From NCBI RefSeq assembly GCF_002874535.1, contig NZ_CP025025.1:122001-186000 (forward strand): DNA of 64,000 bases, written 5' to 3'. Under the pieces are notes generated by a model. The model saw only the letters and a program-made list of their open reading frames with translations, was not told where the DNA came from and ran no database searches. Shown here in pieces: positions 1-9,372 of the stretch. A program made the position numbers and the translations under genes. Positions within the stretch are counted from its first letter, which is position 1. Each line of letters opens with the position of its first letter. The DNA is from Mesobacillus jeotgali (GTDB lineage: Bacteria > Bacillota > Bacilli > Bacillales > Cytobacillaceae).

Positions 1-66
1 GGCATTGGCGGATATGGATATCAGTCTGGCCCTTGGTCTGGAGGGTATGGACCACAGGGATGGTAA
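1..66 (+). CDS. C-terminal end of a Gly/Tyr-rich protein (partial)
   Basis: An open frame enters from the left edge and ends at the TAA at 64-66. The 21 visible residues are rich in Gly, Tyr, Trp and Pro (GIGGYGYQSG, then PWSGGYGPQGW). Such tails occur on small spore-coat or surface proteins of Bacillaceae, but too little is visible to name a family. A hairpin follows about 18 bases after the stop, consistent with a real gene end. Confidence 0.5.
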   Translation, partial: GIGGYGYQSGPWSGGYGPQGW

Positions 67-83
67 TATTTTTAAAAATGGGA

Positions 84-106
84 GCAAAACGGCTTGGTCG
101 TTTTGC
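84..106 (+). terminator. Weak intrinsic terminator hairpin
   Basis: GCAAAACG at 84-91 pairs perfectly with CGTTTTGC at 99-106 around a 7-base loop. It follows the partial gene. The downstream T-run is interrupted (TTCAGTATTTT), so termination may be inefficient. Confidence 0.5.
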
Positions 107-200
107 TTCAGTATTTTGAAAAGACAGGTTGATGCGTTTCGCAATACCTGATTCAATATGATAAAATCTGACTTAGCTAATTCACAGCAAAGGACTTGAA

Positions 201-1577
201 ATGATGAATAAAACAATCCCGGTTAAAAAGAACGATTTTATAGATGTAGTATTTGAGGATTTGACGCACGACGGAGCTGGTGTAGCCAAGGTTGACGGCT
301 ATCCGATTTTTGTACAGGGCGGACTTCCTGGCGAAAAAGCAAAAATTAAAGTAACCAAGGTGAACAAAGGGTACGGCTTTGGACGCCTGATGGAGATTCT
401 TGAAAGGAGTACCTCCCGTGTTGAGTGTCCGGCTGAAGATGCCCATAAATATGGCGGCTGCCAGCTTCAGCATATCAGCTATGAGGGTCAGCTGAAGTAT
501 AAGGAAAACCAAGTGAGGCAGGTGCTGACACGGATCGGTAAGCTCGAGGACATTGTGGTACACCCGATTATGGGAATGGACAACCCGTGGCATTACCGGA
601 ACAAAGCACAGGTGCCGGTTGGCGAGAAGGACGGGAAGCTGATTGCTGGATTTTTCAAACCTCGGAGCCATGAAATTGTTGATACAGACGAGAGCCTGCT
701 GCATCTTCATGAGATCAACGAAGCTGTACAAGCGGTCAAAGAAATCGCCGGTGAACTTGGAATTCAGCCGTATAACGAGGAATCCCATAAGGGTGTGTTG
801 CGTCACATCATGGCCCGTTTCGGCAGGCAAACTGGAGAGTTGATGGTCGTCACCGTTACGAGAACGAATGATATCCCGCAGCGGAACAAACTGGTCGAGG
901 AAATCGTCGCGAGACTGCCTAAGGTAAAGTCAATCGTCCATAACGTGAACTCGAAGAAAACGAATGTAATCATGGGAGATAAAACCGAGGTCCTTTGGGG
1001 AAGCGAAGTCATCTACGACTATATCGGTGACATCAAATTCGCGATCTCAGCACGTTCGTTTTATCAGGTAAATCCCGAACAGACAAAGGTGCTCTACGAT
1101 AAAGCGCTTGAGTATGCTGAACTTACTGGTGAAGAGTCCGTGATTGACGCCTATTGCGGCATCGGCACAATCTCGTTATTTTTAGCGCAAAAAGCAAAGA
1201 AGGTATTCGGTGTCGAAATCGTCCCAGAAGCCATCGAAGACGCAAAACGTAACGCTGAACTGAACGGCATCACCAACGCCGAATTCGCAGTAGGCGAAGC
1301 CGAAACAGTCATACCGGCATGGTACGAAGAAGGAAACAGCGCCGATGTGCTAGTTGTCGACCCGCCGCGAAAAGGCTGTGACGAGGCACTGCTGCAGACT
1401 ATTATTGATATGAAACCAAAGAAGGTTGTGTACGTGTCGTGTAACCCTGCTACATTGGCCAGGGACCTGCGAATTCTGGAAGATGGCGGGTATAAGACAG
1501 TTGAAGTGCAGCCTGTTGATATGTTTCCGCAGACGACGCATGTGGAGTGTGTGGCACAGCTTGTTTTAAAAAAATAA
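201..1577 (+). CDS. rlmD: 23S rRNA (uracil-C5)-methyltransferase, RlmD/RlmCD family
   Basis: Cytoplasmic SAM-dependent enzyme that methylates C5 of uridines in 23S rRNA. The B. subtilis relative RlmCD acts on both U747 and U1939. An N-terminal TRAM domain (about residues 8-65, with DGAGVAK and [11 protein letters not shown]) precedes the methyltransferase domain. Visible catalytic motifs are [11 protein letters not shown] (SAM loop), [14 protein letters not shown], and [13 protein letters not shown], which carries the nucleophilic Cys. Length (458 aa) is normal for the family. Oddity: the usual iron-sulfur spacing C-x5-C-x2-C is not kept. Here CPAED is followed by HKYGGC, so the middle Cys appears to be Tyr. 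AAAGGA lies just upstream; ATG 201 or the adjacent ATG 204 could start. It is closed by a terminator at 1588. Confidence 0.9.
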   Translation: MMNKTIPVKKNDFIDVVFEDLTHDGAGVAKVDGYPIFVQGGLPGEKAKIKVTKVNKGYGFGRLMEILERSTSRVECPAEDAHKYGGCQLQHISYEGQLKYKENQVRQVLTRIGKLEDIVVHPIMGMDNPWHYRNKAQVPVGEKDGKLIAGFFKPRSHEIVDTDESLLHLHEINEAVQAVKEIAGELGIQPYNEESHKGVLRHIMARFGRQTGELMVVTVTRTNDIPQRNKLVEEIVARLPKVKSIVHNVNSKKTNVIMGDKTEVLWGSEVIYDYIGDIKFAISARSFYQVNPEQTKVLYDKALEYAELTGEESVIDAYCGIGTISLFLAQKAKKVFGVEIVPEAIEDAKRNAELNGITNAEFAVGEAETVIPAWYEEGNSADVLVVDPPRKGCDEALLQTIIDMKPKKVVYVSCNPATLARDLRILEDGGYKTVEVQPVDMFPQTTHVECVAQLVLKK

Positions 1578-1587
1578 GGAACACTAT

Positions 1588-1617
1588 TAGTCCCTGTTGA
1601 AAAACGGGGCTATTTTT
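1588..1617 (+). terminator. Intrinsic terminator after rlmD
   Basis: TAGTCCC at 1588-1594 pairs with GGGGCTA at 1606-1612 (one G-U pair), followed by TTTTT. Confidence 0.75.
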
Positions 1618-1763
1618 GTGTCAAACTTTATATTTACTTTTTCATTTAGAAGAGGATTAATAGTATTTAGTCATGAAATGAGAAATTATTGTAATTTTTA
1701 TAAAGACGAGGCGTTTATTTAATCTTCAACTCATATCCAGATTCTAAAAATTTTAATATTATT

Positions 1764-1790
1764 TGAATCGTTTTTTGTGCCTGTTTTATC
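1764..1790 (+). promoter_or_regulatory. Candidate ECF-type promoter, possibly autoregulated
   Basis: TGAATCGTTTT resembles the TGAAAC plus T-rich -35 element typical of ECF sigma promoters in Bacillus. The -10 region (TTATCTAAT) is not a convincing CGTC/CGTA match. It is placed here because it lies about 55 bp upstream of an ECF sigma gene, and many ECF operons drive themselves. Confidence 0.25.
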
Positions 1791-1823
1791 TAATATTCGA
1801 AAACGAAAAAAGGAGGTGCCACA

Positions 1824-2372
1824 TTGGAGACTAAGTTGAACTTAATATCCAAAGCGAAAAAAGGGGATATAAATGCATTTCAGACATTAATTCATTTTGA
1901 GAAGGAAAAATTGTACAAGATGGCATACGTTTATATGCGAAATGAAGATGATGCATTAGAAGTGTTTCAAGAAACGATTTATAAAGCTTTTGAATCGCTG
2001 GCAAAATTAAAAAATGACGAATATTTCTCCACGTGGATGACGCGTATTTTGATTAATTCAGCGATAGATTTATTAAGAAAGAAAAAAAGAGCAATTCCAA
2101 TCAATCAAGCAGTATTAGAGAACACTAGTGATACCTCATCTTTTAAGTCTGATGAACAAATAGATCTTCTTAAAGCTATGGAAGAAATTGAAGAAAAATA
2201 TAAAACGGTCCTGCTTTTAAGGTTTTATCAAGATTATACGGTTAAACAGATCGCAGCGATGCTTAAATGTCCAGAAGGAACGGTGAAAACAAATATCCGG
2301 CGCGGGTTAAATAAACTTAAGGAGAAAATGAAGGGGGTTTACAGTGATGACAGACAAAATTCCATCGTTTAA
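1824..2372 (+). CDS. ECF-family RNA polymerase sigma factor
   Basis: Alternative sigma factor of 182 aa, the usual ECF length. The N-terminal half carries region 2 (about residues 20-90, with DALEVFQETIYKAFE and STWMTRILINSAIDLLRKKKR). The C-terminal half carries region 4 (about 115-170), with the helix-turn-helix YQDYTVKQIAAMLKCPEGTV. The start is TTG 1824 behind AAAGGAGGTG with good spacing. The next gene overlaps its 3' end and encodes a membrane protein, the usual arrangement for a sigma/anti-sigma pair. The triggering signal cannot be read from sequence. It resembles the SigV/SigY class, but I cannot assign a specific orthologue. Confidence 0.85.
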   Translation: METKLNLISKAKKGDINAFQTLIHFEKEKLYKMAYVYMRNEDDALEVFQETIYKAFESLAKLKNDEYFSTWMTRILINSAIDLLRKKKRAIPINQAVLENTSDTSSFKSDEQIDLLKAMEEIEEKYKTVLLLRFYQDYTVKQIAAMLKCPEGTVKTNIRRGLNKLKEKMKGVYSDDRQNSIV

Positions 2373-3738
2373 GGAAGACATTGACATGATTAATGTTCCG
2401 ACTGATAAGCTTAATACGATTATATCGAACTTTTCATTGGATTCAAATGCAAGAAAACAGCAGGTCAAGCGTAAAAGGAATCGTATTTTAATCGTCGCGG
2501 CTTGCTTATTCATAGGCATACCTACGACCGCTTTCGGTGCAGTAAAAGCCTATGATATGATTGTCCAAAAGCAGAATTTTGAATTGAATATTTCAGTGGC
2601 AAATAAGATTTTCAATAAGAGAGATAGTTGGTATAAGATGAGAGTCGGCTATTTACCAGAAAATATGGAAGCAAACGATAGTCTGGCTATGAAATATTCC
2701 TTTAAAGATAACTATGCAAATGGTGGGTTTTCATTCATTCTATGGAGATTAGAGAAGAATTCTGATTTTCAAACTCTGTACTCAAACAGCTACGAAGAAA
2801 AAGAGTTCAATGGCAGGAAAGCAGTGGTTGTTAGGAAAGATACCGGAAACAAAAATATAATGTTTGATAGACAGGTCTTTCTCTTATTCAAGGAAGAGGG
2901 AATTATGTTAGAAAGTTATATTGGAGCCGATGTGAATGATGAGCAAATGATGAAAGTCATGGAGAACATTTCACTTGAGCGAACATCAGAGAAAAATGCA
3001 TCCTATACACTAGATTATAATGGAGGCCATTTAAACAAAGCGGATAAACCAACAGAATCAAGAGTCATTCCTTTGAAAAAAGACAGCAAACAATTATTTA
3101 AGGTCGGTAAAACGGTTCCAGTAACCATGGAGCAAGGTGTTACTGGGACTGAAGCTAAACTCGAATTTGTTATAGAAAATGTTGAAGTCTTTGATAAAAT
3201 CAAAGATTTTGAACAAGAAAATTTTAATCAATCGGGACTAGAAATTCTAAGTGAAAATAAGGCTATAGACGAAAAAAAGAAATTGTTGCCCTACAAACGG
3301 GATGTATATAAAGTTGGAAATGGCAAAGATTCTGTTGACGAATTAGTAGATTCACAACTAATTAATCTGAAATTTGTCTACCTGACAGCAACAGTGAAAA
3401 ATACTAGTAAGCAGGCAACCGAAGAAATCTATATGCACCCGTCGTTACAAGTACTTCAATTTAATAATAATGCATGGAACTATGCTGGAGAAGATGGAAT
3501 CGCCGAAGATAGTATTATGACTGGCGAAGTTGATTATTTAGAACCTCACGGAAGCGGTAAAGGCTTTTACAATATTGGCATTATCCAACCAGGTGAAACA
3601 AAGAAGATTAATTTAGGTTATTTTGTTGATGAGGATAAATTGGATTCAATCTTCCTTGATGCTTTCCATTACAGTGGATTTGGTAATATTGAAAATATGA
3701 ATGCAAAGAATCGTTGGTGGATTGATATTCGTCAGTAG
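2347..3738 (+). CDS. Membrane-anchored anti-sigma factor, DUF4179-like
   Basis: A 463-aa single-pass membrane protein. A short cytoplasmic N-terminus (about residues 1-45, with basic KRKRNR) is followed by one membrane segment (about 48-66, ILIVAACLFIGIPTTAFGAV) and a large extracellular region. This matches the DUF4179-type partners of ECF sigma factors, in which the N-terminus is thought to hold the sigma factor. The gene overlaps the sigma gene by about 25 bases, so the two are probably translationally coupled. AAGGGGG at 2331-2337 serves either GTG 2344 or ATG 2347; ATG is preferred. The extracellular domain includes SLERTSEKNASYTLDYNGG and a C-terminal half with repeated beta-rich segments. 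What it senses is unknown. Confidence 0.7.
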   Translation: MTDKIPSFKEDIDMINVPTDKLNTIISNFSLDSNARKQQVKRKRNRILIVAACLFIGIPTTAFGAVKAYDMIVQKQNFELNISVANKIFNKRDSWYKMRVGYLPENMEANDSLAMKYSFKDNYANGGFSFILWRLEKNSDFQTLYSNSYEEKEFNGRKAVVVRKDTGNKNIMFDRQVFLLFKEEGIMLESYIGADVNDEQMMKVMENISLERTSEKNASYTLDYNGGHLNKADKPTESRVIPLKKDSKQLFKVGKTVPVTMEQGVTGTEAKLEFVIENVEVFDKIKDFEQENFNQSGLEILSENKAIDEKKKLLPYKRDVYKVGNGKDSVDELVDSQLINLKFVYLTATVKNTSKQATEEIYMHPSLQVLQFNNNAWNYAGEDGIAEDSIMTGEVDYLEPHGSGKGFYNIGIIQPGETKKINLGYFVDEDKLDSIFLDAFHYSGFGNIENMNAKNRWWIDIRQ

Positions 3739-3852
3739 TAGCCGACACTATACAACAGATTAATGCTCTAAACTTAACAAGCACCTCATGTGTTGCCACA
3801 TACACTCTACCCACTGTGAAGCTGTTGCAAAAATTGTAATATCATAAATAGG

Positions 3853-3886
3853 AGAGTCTTATCCCTTGGCGGATAAGACTCTTTTA
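3853..3886 (+). terminator. Strong intrinsic terminator
   Basis: Perfect 12-bp stem AGAGTCTTATCC (3853-3864) with GGATAAGACTCT (3871-3882), followed by TTTTAGT. It closes the sigma/anti-sigma operon. Confidence 0.85.
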
Positions 3887-4143
3887 GTAGTTTAATTTAT
3901 TTCCATCTTTTGGTGTGATATATTGGTATGGTCTTGAGAAGCGCTTGAAGGAAAGGGCTAAATTAAATGGATAATAAACATACCATATGGCTTGGTGAGA
4001 AATATGTACACTGAATAGATAAGCTTCATGATGCCATTCTAGAGAATCTGTTTCAAAAAATAAAATTAGATGAATAATAGAGGAGCTATAGCAAAAGAAG
4101 AGAAAGTAAGTTGCAAAATTAGTTTTAGATGGGAGTGAAATAA
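3887..4143. other. Intergenic region, possible gene remnant
   Basis: AT-rich stretch upstream of the HAD gene. A short open frame around 3911-3973 would encode a basic peptide beginning GVIYWYGLEKRLKERA, but it has no ribosome site, so it looks more like a decayed gene end than a small protein. I see no clear promoter or hairpin. Confidence 0.3.
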
Positions 4144-4761
4144 TTGGATAGTATAATTTTTGATTTAGATGGAACCATCTGGGACCCAATAGACACAGTA
4201 CTTAGTGCTTGGAACAGCGTTATTAGAAAAAGCAATCTAATAAATAGTGAATTAACCCGGAAAGACTTTGAAGGTACGATGGGTTTACAGATGAATGATA
4301 TAAGCAGGAAACTCTTTCCCGACTTAGCTAATACAGGACGGGAAAAGTTAATAAATGACTGTTGTGAAATAGAACAATCTATTATAGCAATAAACGGTGG
4401 GGTTCTTTTTCCCAATGTAGAGTATGTCCTGAAGGAGCTTTCTCAAAAGTACAAACTCTATATTGTCAGTAACTGCCAAGATGGCTACATAGAAGCTTTT
4501 TATAAGTCTCATAGACTTGACAAGTATTTTATAGACTTTGAAAATCCAGGTAGAACGGGTCTGTCAAAAGGTGAAAATATTAACTTAGTTATTGAGAGAA
4601 ATAGCTTATCAAAACCAGTTTATGTGGGTGACACACAAGGTGATTTAGAAGCAGCCCGATTTGCTAAGATTCCCTTTATTTATGCTGAATATGGATTTGG
4701 CCAAGTAAGTCAATATGATATGAAAATTAAAAATTTTGAAGAACTTTTAGGAGTATTCTAG
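4144..4761 (+). CDS. HAD-superfamily phosphatase
   Basis: Soluble hydrolase of 205 aa with all four HAD motifs. FDLDGTIWD is at the N-terminus (nucleophile Asp and acid Asp). YIVSNCQDG (motif II Ser) is near residue 110. The motif III lysine is in GLSKGENI, and VYVGDTQGDLEAA is motif IV. The inserted helical cap lies between residues 15 and 85, typical of phosphoglycolate phosphatase-like (subclass I) enzymes that dephosphorylate small metabolites. The substrate cannot be inferred. The start is TTG 4144 behind GGGAG, chosen because it places the Asp motif directly at the N-terminus. There is no operon partner with an obvious shared role. Confidence 0.85.
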   Translation: MDSIIFDLDGTIWDPIDTVLSAWNSVIRKSNLINSELTRKDFEGTMGLQMNDISRKLFPDLANTGREKLINDCCEIEQSIIAINGGVLFPNVEYVLKELSQKYKLYIVSNCQDGYIEAFYKSHRLDKYFIDFENPGRTGLSKGENINLVIERNSLSKPVYVGDTQGDLEAARFAKIPFIYAEYGFGQVSQYDMKIKNFEELLGVF

Positions 4762-4826
4762 TGGATGGTTAACAAATATTTGAAGGTCAACACTATTTAA
4801 AAACCGTACATAAAGGAGGGTTAATT

Positions 4827-5756
4827 ATGAAGGGCATCCCTTTTATTGTTTTAATGATGGTTTTGCTTGTCATGACTGCAGGCTGCTCACAGACTGAAGT
4901 GAAGAATGATATGCCACCAGCAAACGAGGAAGAAAATCAAACTGTTGATTCTGACTTAGATGATGACAATGGAGAGAAAGCGCAACTGTCTGAAACAGAA
5001 GGTGCTTCAGATGAACAAGTCTCAGAGAATATGAATATTGACGAGTACCTGAATGAGCACTATAAAATTGATGGGACGCATTATGAAACGGACGTATGGA
5101 AAAGTGACTCAGGAATGACGAACTATACAGTTAAATTGCTGCCAAATACGGAAGAGTATAGTCAGGAAATCAACGAAAAACTTCAGGATGGACATACGAA
5201 GAGTTATGAAGAAACTGAAGTGATGTTCGATATGGCGAAACAGATCATGGATGAATTGCCTGAAGTTAAAAATAAGAGTCGCGTGGATTCAGTCAGTTGG
5301 GTGTCCTTTGATGGTGAATTCAAAGTCGTCCTGATCCAGGATTTCGAAAACAGTGAACATCAGGCGGACGAGGAAGCATTATCTAAATATACAAGTAATC
5401 AAATTGAGTACGCTCGAGTTTGGCTGCAACTAGGACCCAACCAGGAAATCGATGAATTGAATGTCCATCACATTCCAGCTGGAGAAAAACTGAATCCTGA
5501 CGATGAAACAAGCGCTAGTTATCCGGAGGATGTCATCCAGTTGGCAGGTTCTCGTTTGGTGGATGGCTCCGTGACTTATAGTGGTAATGGAGACGGCACG
5601 ATCAATGTGTACAATGTCCCTCTGCGTTGGGATGGTAAATACCCTGCTGGGGAAGATTTTTATAATGAAATCATCGAAAAAACAAAGCTCGTCCCTATCG
5701 ATACTGGGAACGATCATGAGGTCATACGGCTGATAAAATTGCAGAAGGTTCATTAA
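4827..5756 (+). CDS. Lipoprotein of unknown function
   Basis: Secreted lipoprotein of 309 aa. The signal peptide ends in a lipobox (MTAGC, Cys20). An acidic, probably disordered linker follows (about residues 25-70, with EEENQ and DLDDDNGEKAQ), then a folded region of about 240 residues that I do not recognise. AAGGAGG precedes ATG 4827. It stands between a HAD phosphatase and a DUF429 gene on the same strand, without terminators between them, so a shared transcript is possible but no common function is evident. The C-terminal part contains SRLVDGSVTYSGNGDG and may be a beta-rich domain. Confidence 0.75.
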   Translation: MKGIPFIVLMMVLLVMTAGCSQTEVKNDMPPANEEENQTVDSDLDDDNGEKAQLSETEGASDEQVSENMNIDEYLNEHYKIDGTHYETDVWKSDSGMTNYTVKLLPNTEEYSQEINEKLQDGHTKSYEETEVMFDMAKQIMDELPEVKNKSRVDSVSWVSFDGEFKVVLIQDFENSEHQADEEALSKYTSNQIEYARVWLQLGPNQEIDELNVHHIPAGEKLNPDDETSASYPEDVIQLAGSRLVDGSVTYSGNGDGTINVYNVPLRWDGKYPAGEDFYNEIIEKTKLVPIDTGNDHEVIRLIKLQKVH

Positions 5757-5809
5757 GCTAAATCGCGAATTTGTTTTACAGCCTGTAATTACGTAAGCGA
5801 GGGTTTTAT

Positions 5810-6469
5810 ATGAGAGTAATCGGAATTGATTTATCAGGTCCAAAAAATCATAAGGATACCGTTCTCACTATTTTTAAACAAGAGGGAAATCACCTGCAAT
5901 TGGTTAAGTGGGCAAATAATTTAAGTGACCAGGATATCCTGAAAGAGGTTTTCGAACAAAGTCAATTAGATGAGGTAGTAATCGGAATTGATGCACCATT
6001 GTCCTATCAAGACGGTGGAGGAGATAGAGAAAGTGACCGGGAATTAAGAAAGTTTATTGTGAATTTAGGGATGAGATCTGGGTCAATCATGCCGCCCACC
6101 TTAAACAGAATGGTGTATTTAACATTAAGAGGTATAAAGCTTAGTAGAGAGATTGAGAATTTAAATGCCGCGTATCCAATTTCTTTGGTAGAAGTCCATC
6201 CAGGGGCCATAATTGGATCGAGACTGTCCCAACAAAATATTGAATATGTTTTGGCTTACAAACAAGAACAATCAGCTAGAAGTTTTATTCGAAAATGGCT
6301 TACGGAGCAGGGACTTACACAATTACCTATTGAAATGGAAGTGGAAAGCCATTCAATCGATGCCTGTGCAGCTGCGTTAGGTGCATGGCATTGGAAGGCT
6401 CCTTCTTATAATGCGAAGTGGCTATTCCCGGCTTGCCCTCCGCTGCATCCTTATGACTATTGCTGTTGA
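5810..6469 (+). CDS. DUF429 family protein, predicted RNase H-like nuclease fold
   Basis: Soluble protein of 219 aa. It opens with MRVIGIDLSGPKNHKDT and continues with VVIGIDAPLSYQDGGGDRESDRELR, the paired acidic segments typical of the DUF429 family. That family is predicted to adopt an RNase H-like fold with a divalent-metal site. The conserved C-terminal segment SIDACAAALGAWHW is also present. The biological role of the family is not established. GAGGG precedes ATG 5810. It lies about 50 bp after the lipoprotein gene and 90 bp before the Nif3-like gene. Confidence 0.75.
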   Translation: MRVIGIDLSGPKNHKDTVLTIFKQEGNHLQLVKWANNLSDQDILKEVFEQSQLDEVVIGIDAPLSYQDGGGDRESDRELRKFIVNLGMRSGSIMPPTLNRMVYLTLRGIKLSREIENLNAAYPISLVEVHPGAIIGSRLSQQNIEYVLAYKQEQSARSFIRKWLTEQGLTQLPIEMEVESHSIDACAAALGAWHWKAPSYNAKWLFPACPPLHPYDYCC

Positions 6470-6557
6470 ATTCAGCAGTGGTCGGCCGTAAGTAAAGAAA
6501 AACATTCCAAATATTCTATTGATGTTATTGTCATGGTGAAAATAAGGAGGTAAGTAA

Positions 6558-7346
6558 ATGGATTTCATACATATTGTAGAAGGAATTAATGATCTATTTA
6601 CTATTTCAAATAAGAAAATCTTTTCAAGTGAATCCGGGATTACATACCAGGCAGATAAGAAGGTTAAGAAAGTGGGATACTGTGTTAACCTAACACTTGA
6701 AACGATAGAGGAAGCAAGAATTCATGGCGTTGATATGATGGTGACACACCATGATGCATGGGATGAAATATATGGATTAAGAGAGGCATGCATAGAAAAA
6801 CTAAGGGAATATGGTATAAGCCACTACTATAATCACTTACCACTTGATGACTGTAACTTTGGAACCAATGATAGTTTATTAACAAAATTGAATTTAGAGA
6901 TTGTTAAAAGAACCCACGAATGGGAAGGGTTACATTTTGGCAGAGTCGCAGAGTATGATGATGAAATCGAATTCAATGAATTAGTAAAAAATATGGAGAA
7001 TCTGCTTGAAGAGCCAGTTAAATACTGGCGTTTTAATGACAATAAGGTAAAGCGAGTGGGCTTAGTATGTGGTAATGGAGCACCAACAGCTTGCCTTAAA
7101 GAAGCAGTTGAGAATAAGTGTGATGTCTACATTACAGGTGAATGCAATTTGTATACGATTCAATATGCTCAGTTTAAAGGAATCAATCTTATCATTGGGA
7201 GTCATACTTTCACAGAATTCTTTGGAATTGAAAGTTTAGCATTGAAATTGAATGAGAATATAAAAGAACTCGAAGTAGTGAGACTTAATGAAGAACATTA
7301 TGAAGCGAATATAAAATTAGACAAAAATAAAGAGAACTACGTATAA
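6558..7346 (+). CDS. Nif3-like dinuclear metal-centre protein
   Basis: Cytoplasmic protein of 262 aa from the Nif3/YqfO/GTP cyclohydrolase I type 2 family, which form toroidal hexamers with two metal ions per subunit. The metal-ligand signatures are VTHHDAWDE near residue 57 and NHLPLDDC near residue 92, with GSHTFTEFFGIE near the C-terminus completing the usual set. It lacks the extra PII-like insert of the longer YqfO type. The reaction is not firmly established for the family. A strong AAGGAGG precedes ATG 6558. It is followed closely by a small P-loop protein gene. Confidence 0.8.
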   Translation: MDFIHIVEGINDLFTISNKKIFSSESGITYQADKKVKKVGYCVNLTLETIEEARIHGVDMMVTHHDAWDEIYGLREACIEKLREYGISHYYNHLPLDDCNFGTNDSLLTKLNLEIVKRTHEWEGLHFGRVAEYDDEIEFNELVKNMENLLEEPVKYWRFNDNKVKRVGLVCGNGAPTACLKEAVENKCDVYITGECNLYTIQYAQFKGINLIIGSHTFTEFFGIESLALKLNENIKELEVVRLNEEHYEANIKLDKNKENYV

Positions 7347-7421
7347 CTTAAGGTGAAATATTCTCCCCTTTCCAAAGGGGGCCGAAACAATCGCTGGAAT
7401 AAGCCCGGGGGGTTAGAAAAC

Positions 7422-7919
7422 ATGAAACAATCGGGGACGCTATACTTTTTCTGTGGAAAAATGGGTGCAGGAAAATCAACTAGATCAAAACAATTGGCGA
7501 TAGATAAACATGCGGTACTGTTGTCTGAGGATGAATGGCTTGCATCTCTTTATCCCAATCAGATCGCATCATTTGAGGATTATTTAAAATTCTCAGCGCA
7601 GCTCAAGCCGTTGGTGAAAAAGCATGTCCAAAACATATTAAGTGTGGGTACAGATGTAGTGATGGATTTTCCAGCTAACACTCAAAAACTGCGAAAGTGG
7701 TTTTTGGATATGGCGTCAGAGGTCAATGCAAACCATCAACTAATTTTCCTTAATCTAAATAACGAGCAATGTTTAAGTCAAATTGCACAAAGGCGTAACG
7801 AACAGCCAGAAAGAGCAGCTTTTGATACGGAAGCGGTGTTTATTCATGTTACTAAATTTTTTGAAGCACCAGAAGCATCCGAGGGTTTAAATACTTTAGA
7901 GCTTAGTGGAAAAGAATAA
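7422..7919 (+). CDS. Small P-loop ATPase/kinase-like protein
   Basis: Cytoplasmic protein of 165 aa with an N-terminal Walker A motif (GKMGAGKST, about residues 12-20). DVVMDFPANTQKLRKWF is consistent with the Walker B/substrate region of small kinase-like AAA_33 or zeta-type proteins. The arginine-bearing RRNEQPE near residue 126 could be the lid. Such proteins typically phosphorylate small molecules or nucleotides; the substrate is unknown. I chose ATG 7422 because GGGGGG lies just upstream and the P-loop then sits at the usual distance from the N-terminus. An upstream in-frame GTG at 7353 has no ribosome site. A terminator follows. Confidence 0.75.
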   Translation: MKQSGTLYFFCGKMGAGKSTRSKQLAIDKHAVLLSEDEWLASLYPNQIASFEDYLKFSAQLKPLVKKHVQNILSVGTDVVMDFPANTQKLRKWFLDMASEVNANHQLIFLNLNNEQCLSQIAQRRNEQPERAAFDTEAVFIHVTKFFEAPEASEGLNTLELSGKE

Positions 7920-7951
7920 CAACAGTACGATAAACCCCAACGATGAACTTT

Positions 7952-7979
7952 AGACCCTGATTTCGTTCCGGGTCTTTTT
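7952..7979 (+). terminator. Intrinsic terminator
   Basis: AGACCC (7952-7957) pairs with GGGTCT (7970-7975), followed by TTTTTG. Confidence 0.75.
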
Positions 7980-8214
7980 GCTGTTAAGTCTTCGTTTTCC
8001 CAATAGCAGTTTCCAACAAAATAGTATTTTACCTAGCCAAGTGGAATGTTATGTGATGTATAGAGATTATGAAGTTAAAATTACCATTTCCATTAGTTTG
8101 ATAAAAAGTGCTAAAGCATGGTATAAGTGTAAATGGAGCAGGGACATTCTGCTTTTTAATTTTGGGATCAGGGATTGGCCTGATATCCCATGATGAGAGG
8201 ATTTGAAGCAAAAT

Positions 8215-9195
8215 ATGAAAGAGAATTTTTGGCGTGATTTACCACGACCATTTTTTATATTGGCACCAATGGAAGAAGTGACGGATGTTGTTTTTCGCCA
8301 TGTAGTGAGTGAAGCAGCAAGACCGGATGTGTTTTTTACCGAGTTTACAAACAGTGATAGTTATTGTCACCCAGAGGGGATCCAGAGTGTGCGTGGGCGT
8401 TTGACTTTTACAGAGGATGAACAGCCAATTGTCGCTCATATCTGGGGGGACAAGCCTGAATATTTCCGGCAGATGAGTATTGGTATGGCGGAAATGGGCT
8501 TTAAGGGTCTTGATATCAATATGGGCTGTCCTGTCCCTAATGTGACGCAGAATGGGAAGGGAAGCGGCCTGATCCGCCGTCCGGATGTGGCAGCTGAACT
8601 AATCCAGGCTGCAAAGGCAGGCGGATTGCCTGTAAGTGTCAAGACGAGGCTTGGTTTCACTGAAGTAGACGAATGGAAGACCTGGCTGAAACACATTCTG
8701 GAACAAGACATTGCGAATCTTTCCATCCATCTGCGAACACGGGAGGAAATGAGCAAAGTGCCTGCGCATTGGGAGCTGATTCCGGAGATTAAAAAGCTCC
8801 GTGACGAGGTGGCACCGGATACCCTTTTGACAATCAATGGGGATATTCCTGACCGTCAGACTGGATTGAAGTTGGTTGAACAATATGGTGTTGATGGGGT
8901 TATGATTGGACGCGGCATTTTCCACAACCCATTTGCCTTTGAAATGGAGAAGAAAGAGCATAGCAGTGAGGAATTGCTTGACCTTTTAAGTTTGCATATG
9001 GATCTCCATGATAAATATTCGCATCTAGAGCTGCGGCCGTTCACGGCTCTTCATCGCTTTTTCAAAATCTATGTCAAAGGATTCCATGGGGCGAGTAGTT
9101 TAAGAAATCAATTGATGAACACAAAGTCAACGGATGAAGTGCGTGAATTGCTTGATCAATTTGCAGCACAGAATCCTGATGGAACGGAAAAATAA
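8215..9195 (+). CDS. tRNA-dihydrouridine synthase
   Basis: FMN-dependent reductase (about 326 aa) that reduces uridines in the tRNA D-loop or variable region using NADPH. The TIM-barrel N-terminus has [29 protein letters not shown] carries the conserved catalytic Cys environment, VKTRLG and INGDI follow, and [15 protein letters not shown] is the FMN-phosphate site. The C-terminal helical domain (after about residue 245) binds tRNA. The closest known architecture is the Dus family; which U positions are modified cannot be read. ATG 8215 is favoured. TTG 8203 is in frame but lies only one base from the GAGAGGA site. A very strong terminator follows. Confidence 0.88.
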   Translation: MKENFWRDLPRPFFILAPMEEVTDVVFRHVVSEAARPDVFFTEFTNSDSYCHPEGIQSVRGRLTFTEDEQPIVAHIWGDKPEYFRQMSIGMAEMGFKGLDINMGCPVPNVTQNGKGSGLIRRPDVAAELIQAAKAGGLPVSVKTRLGFTEVDEWKTWLKHILEQDIANLSIHLRTREEMSKVPAHWELIPEIKKLRDEVAPDTLLTINGDIPDRQTGLKLVEQYGVDGVMIGRGIFHNPFAFEMEKKEHSSEELLDLLSLHMDLHDKYSHLELRPFTALHRFFKIYVKGFHGASSLRNQLMNTKSTDEVRELLDQFAAQNPDGTEK

Positions 9196-9216
9196 ATCAA
9201 TCAGTAGGACATTATT

Positions 9217-9252
9217 GACGGAATCAGGTGAAACTGGTTCCGTCTTTTTTTT
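9217..9252 (+). terminator. Strong intrinsic terminator
   Basis: GACGGAATCAG (9217-9227) pairs with CTGGTTCCGTC (9234-9244; one mispaired/G-U position), followed by eight Ts. Confidence 0.9.
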
Positions 9253-9316
9253 GTGGAATTACCAACTTCCTTTATCAGCTTATAAAAAATCATTTAAGAA
9301 ACTAAATAAACTGCTG

Positions 9317-9349
9317 TGCACTTTTTTTCAGAAAAGATAAAAAAGTGCA
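9317..9349 (+). promoter_or_regulatory. 11-bp inverted repeat, candidate regulator site
   Basis: TGCACTTTTTT (9317-9327) and AAAAAAGTGCA (9339-9349) form a perfect inverted repeat with an 11-base spacer, about 105 bp upstream of the sugar transporter start and 24 bp upstream of the cre site. A linked AraC-type response regulator is a plausible binder. This is inference only. Confidence 0.35.
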
Positions 9350-9372
9350 GAAGATGATAAAAGATTACTATA

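Noticed and set aside
3940-3955. cre-like GAGAAGCGCTTGAA
   Set aside because: Does not fit the cre consensus spacing and is not placed near a sugar gene.
7978-8193. 71-codon frame upstream of the dihydrouridine synthase
   Set aside because: It starts inside the terminator of the preceding gene, has no ribosome site and no recognisable motif.
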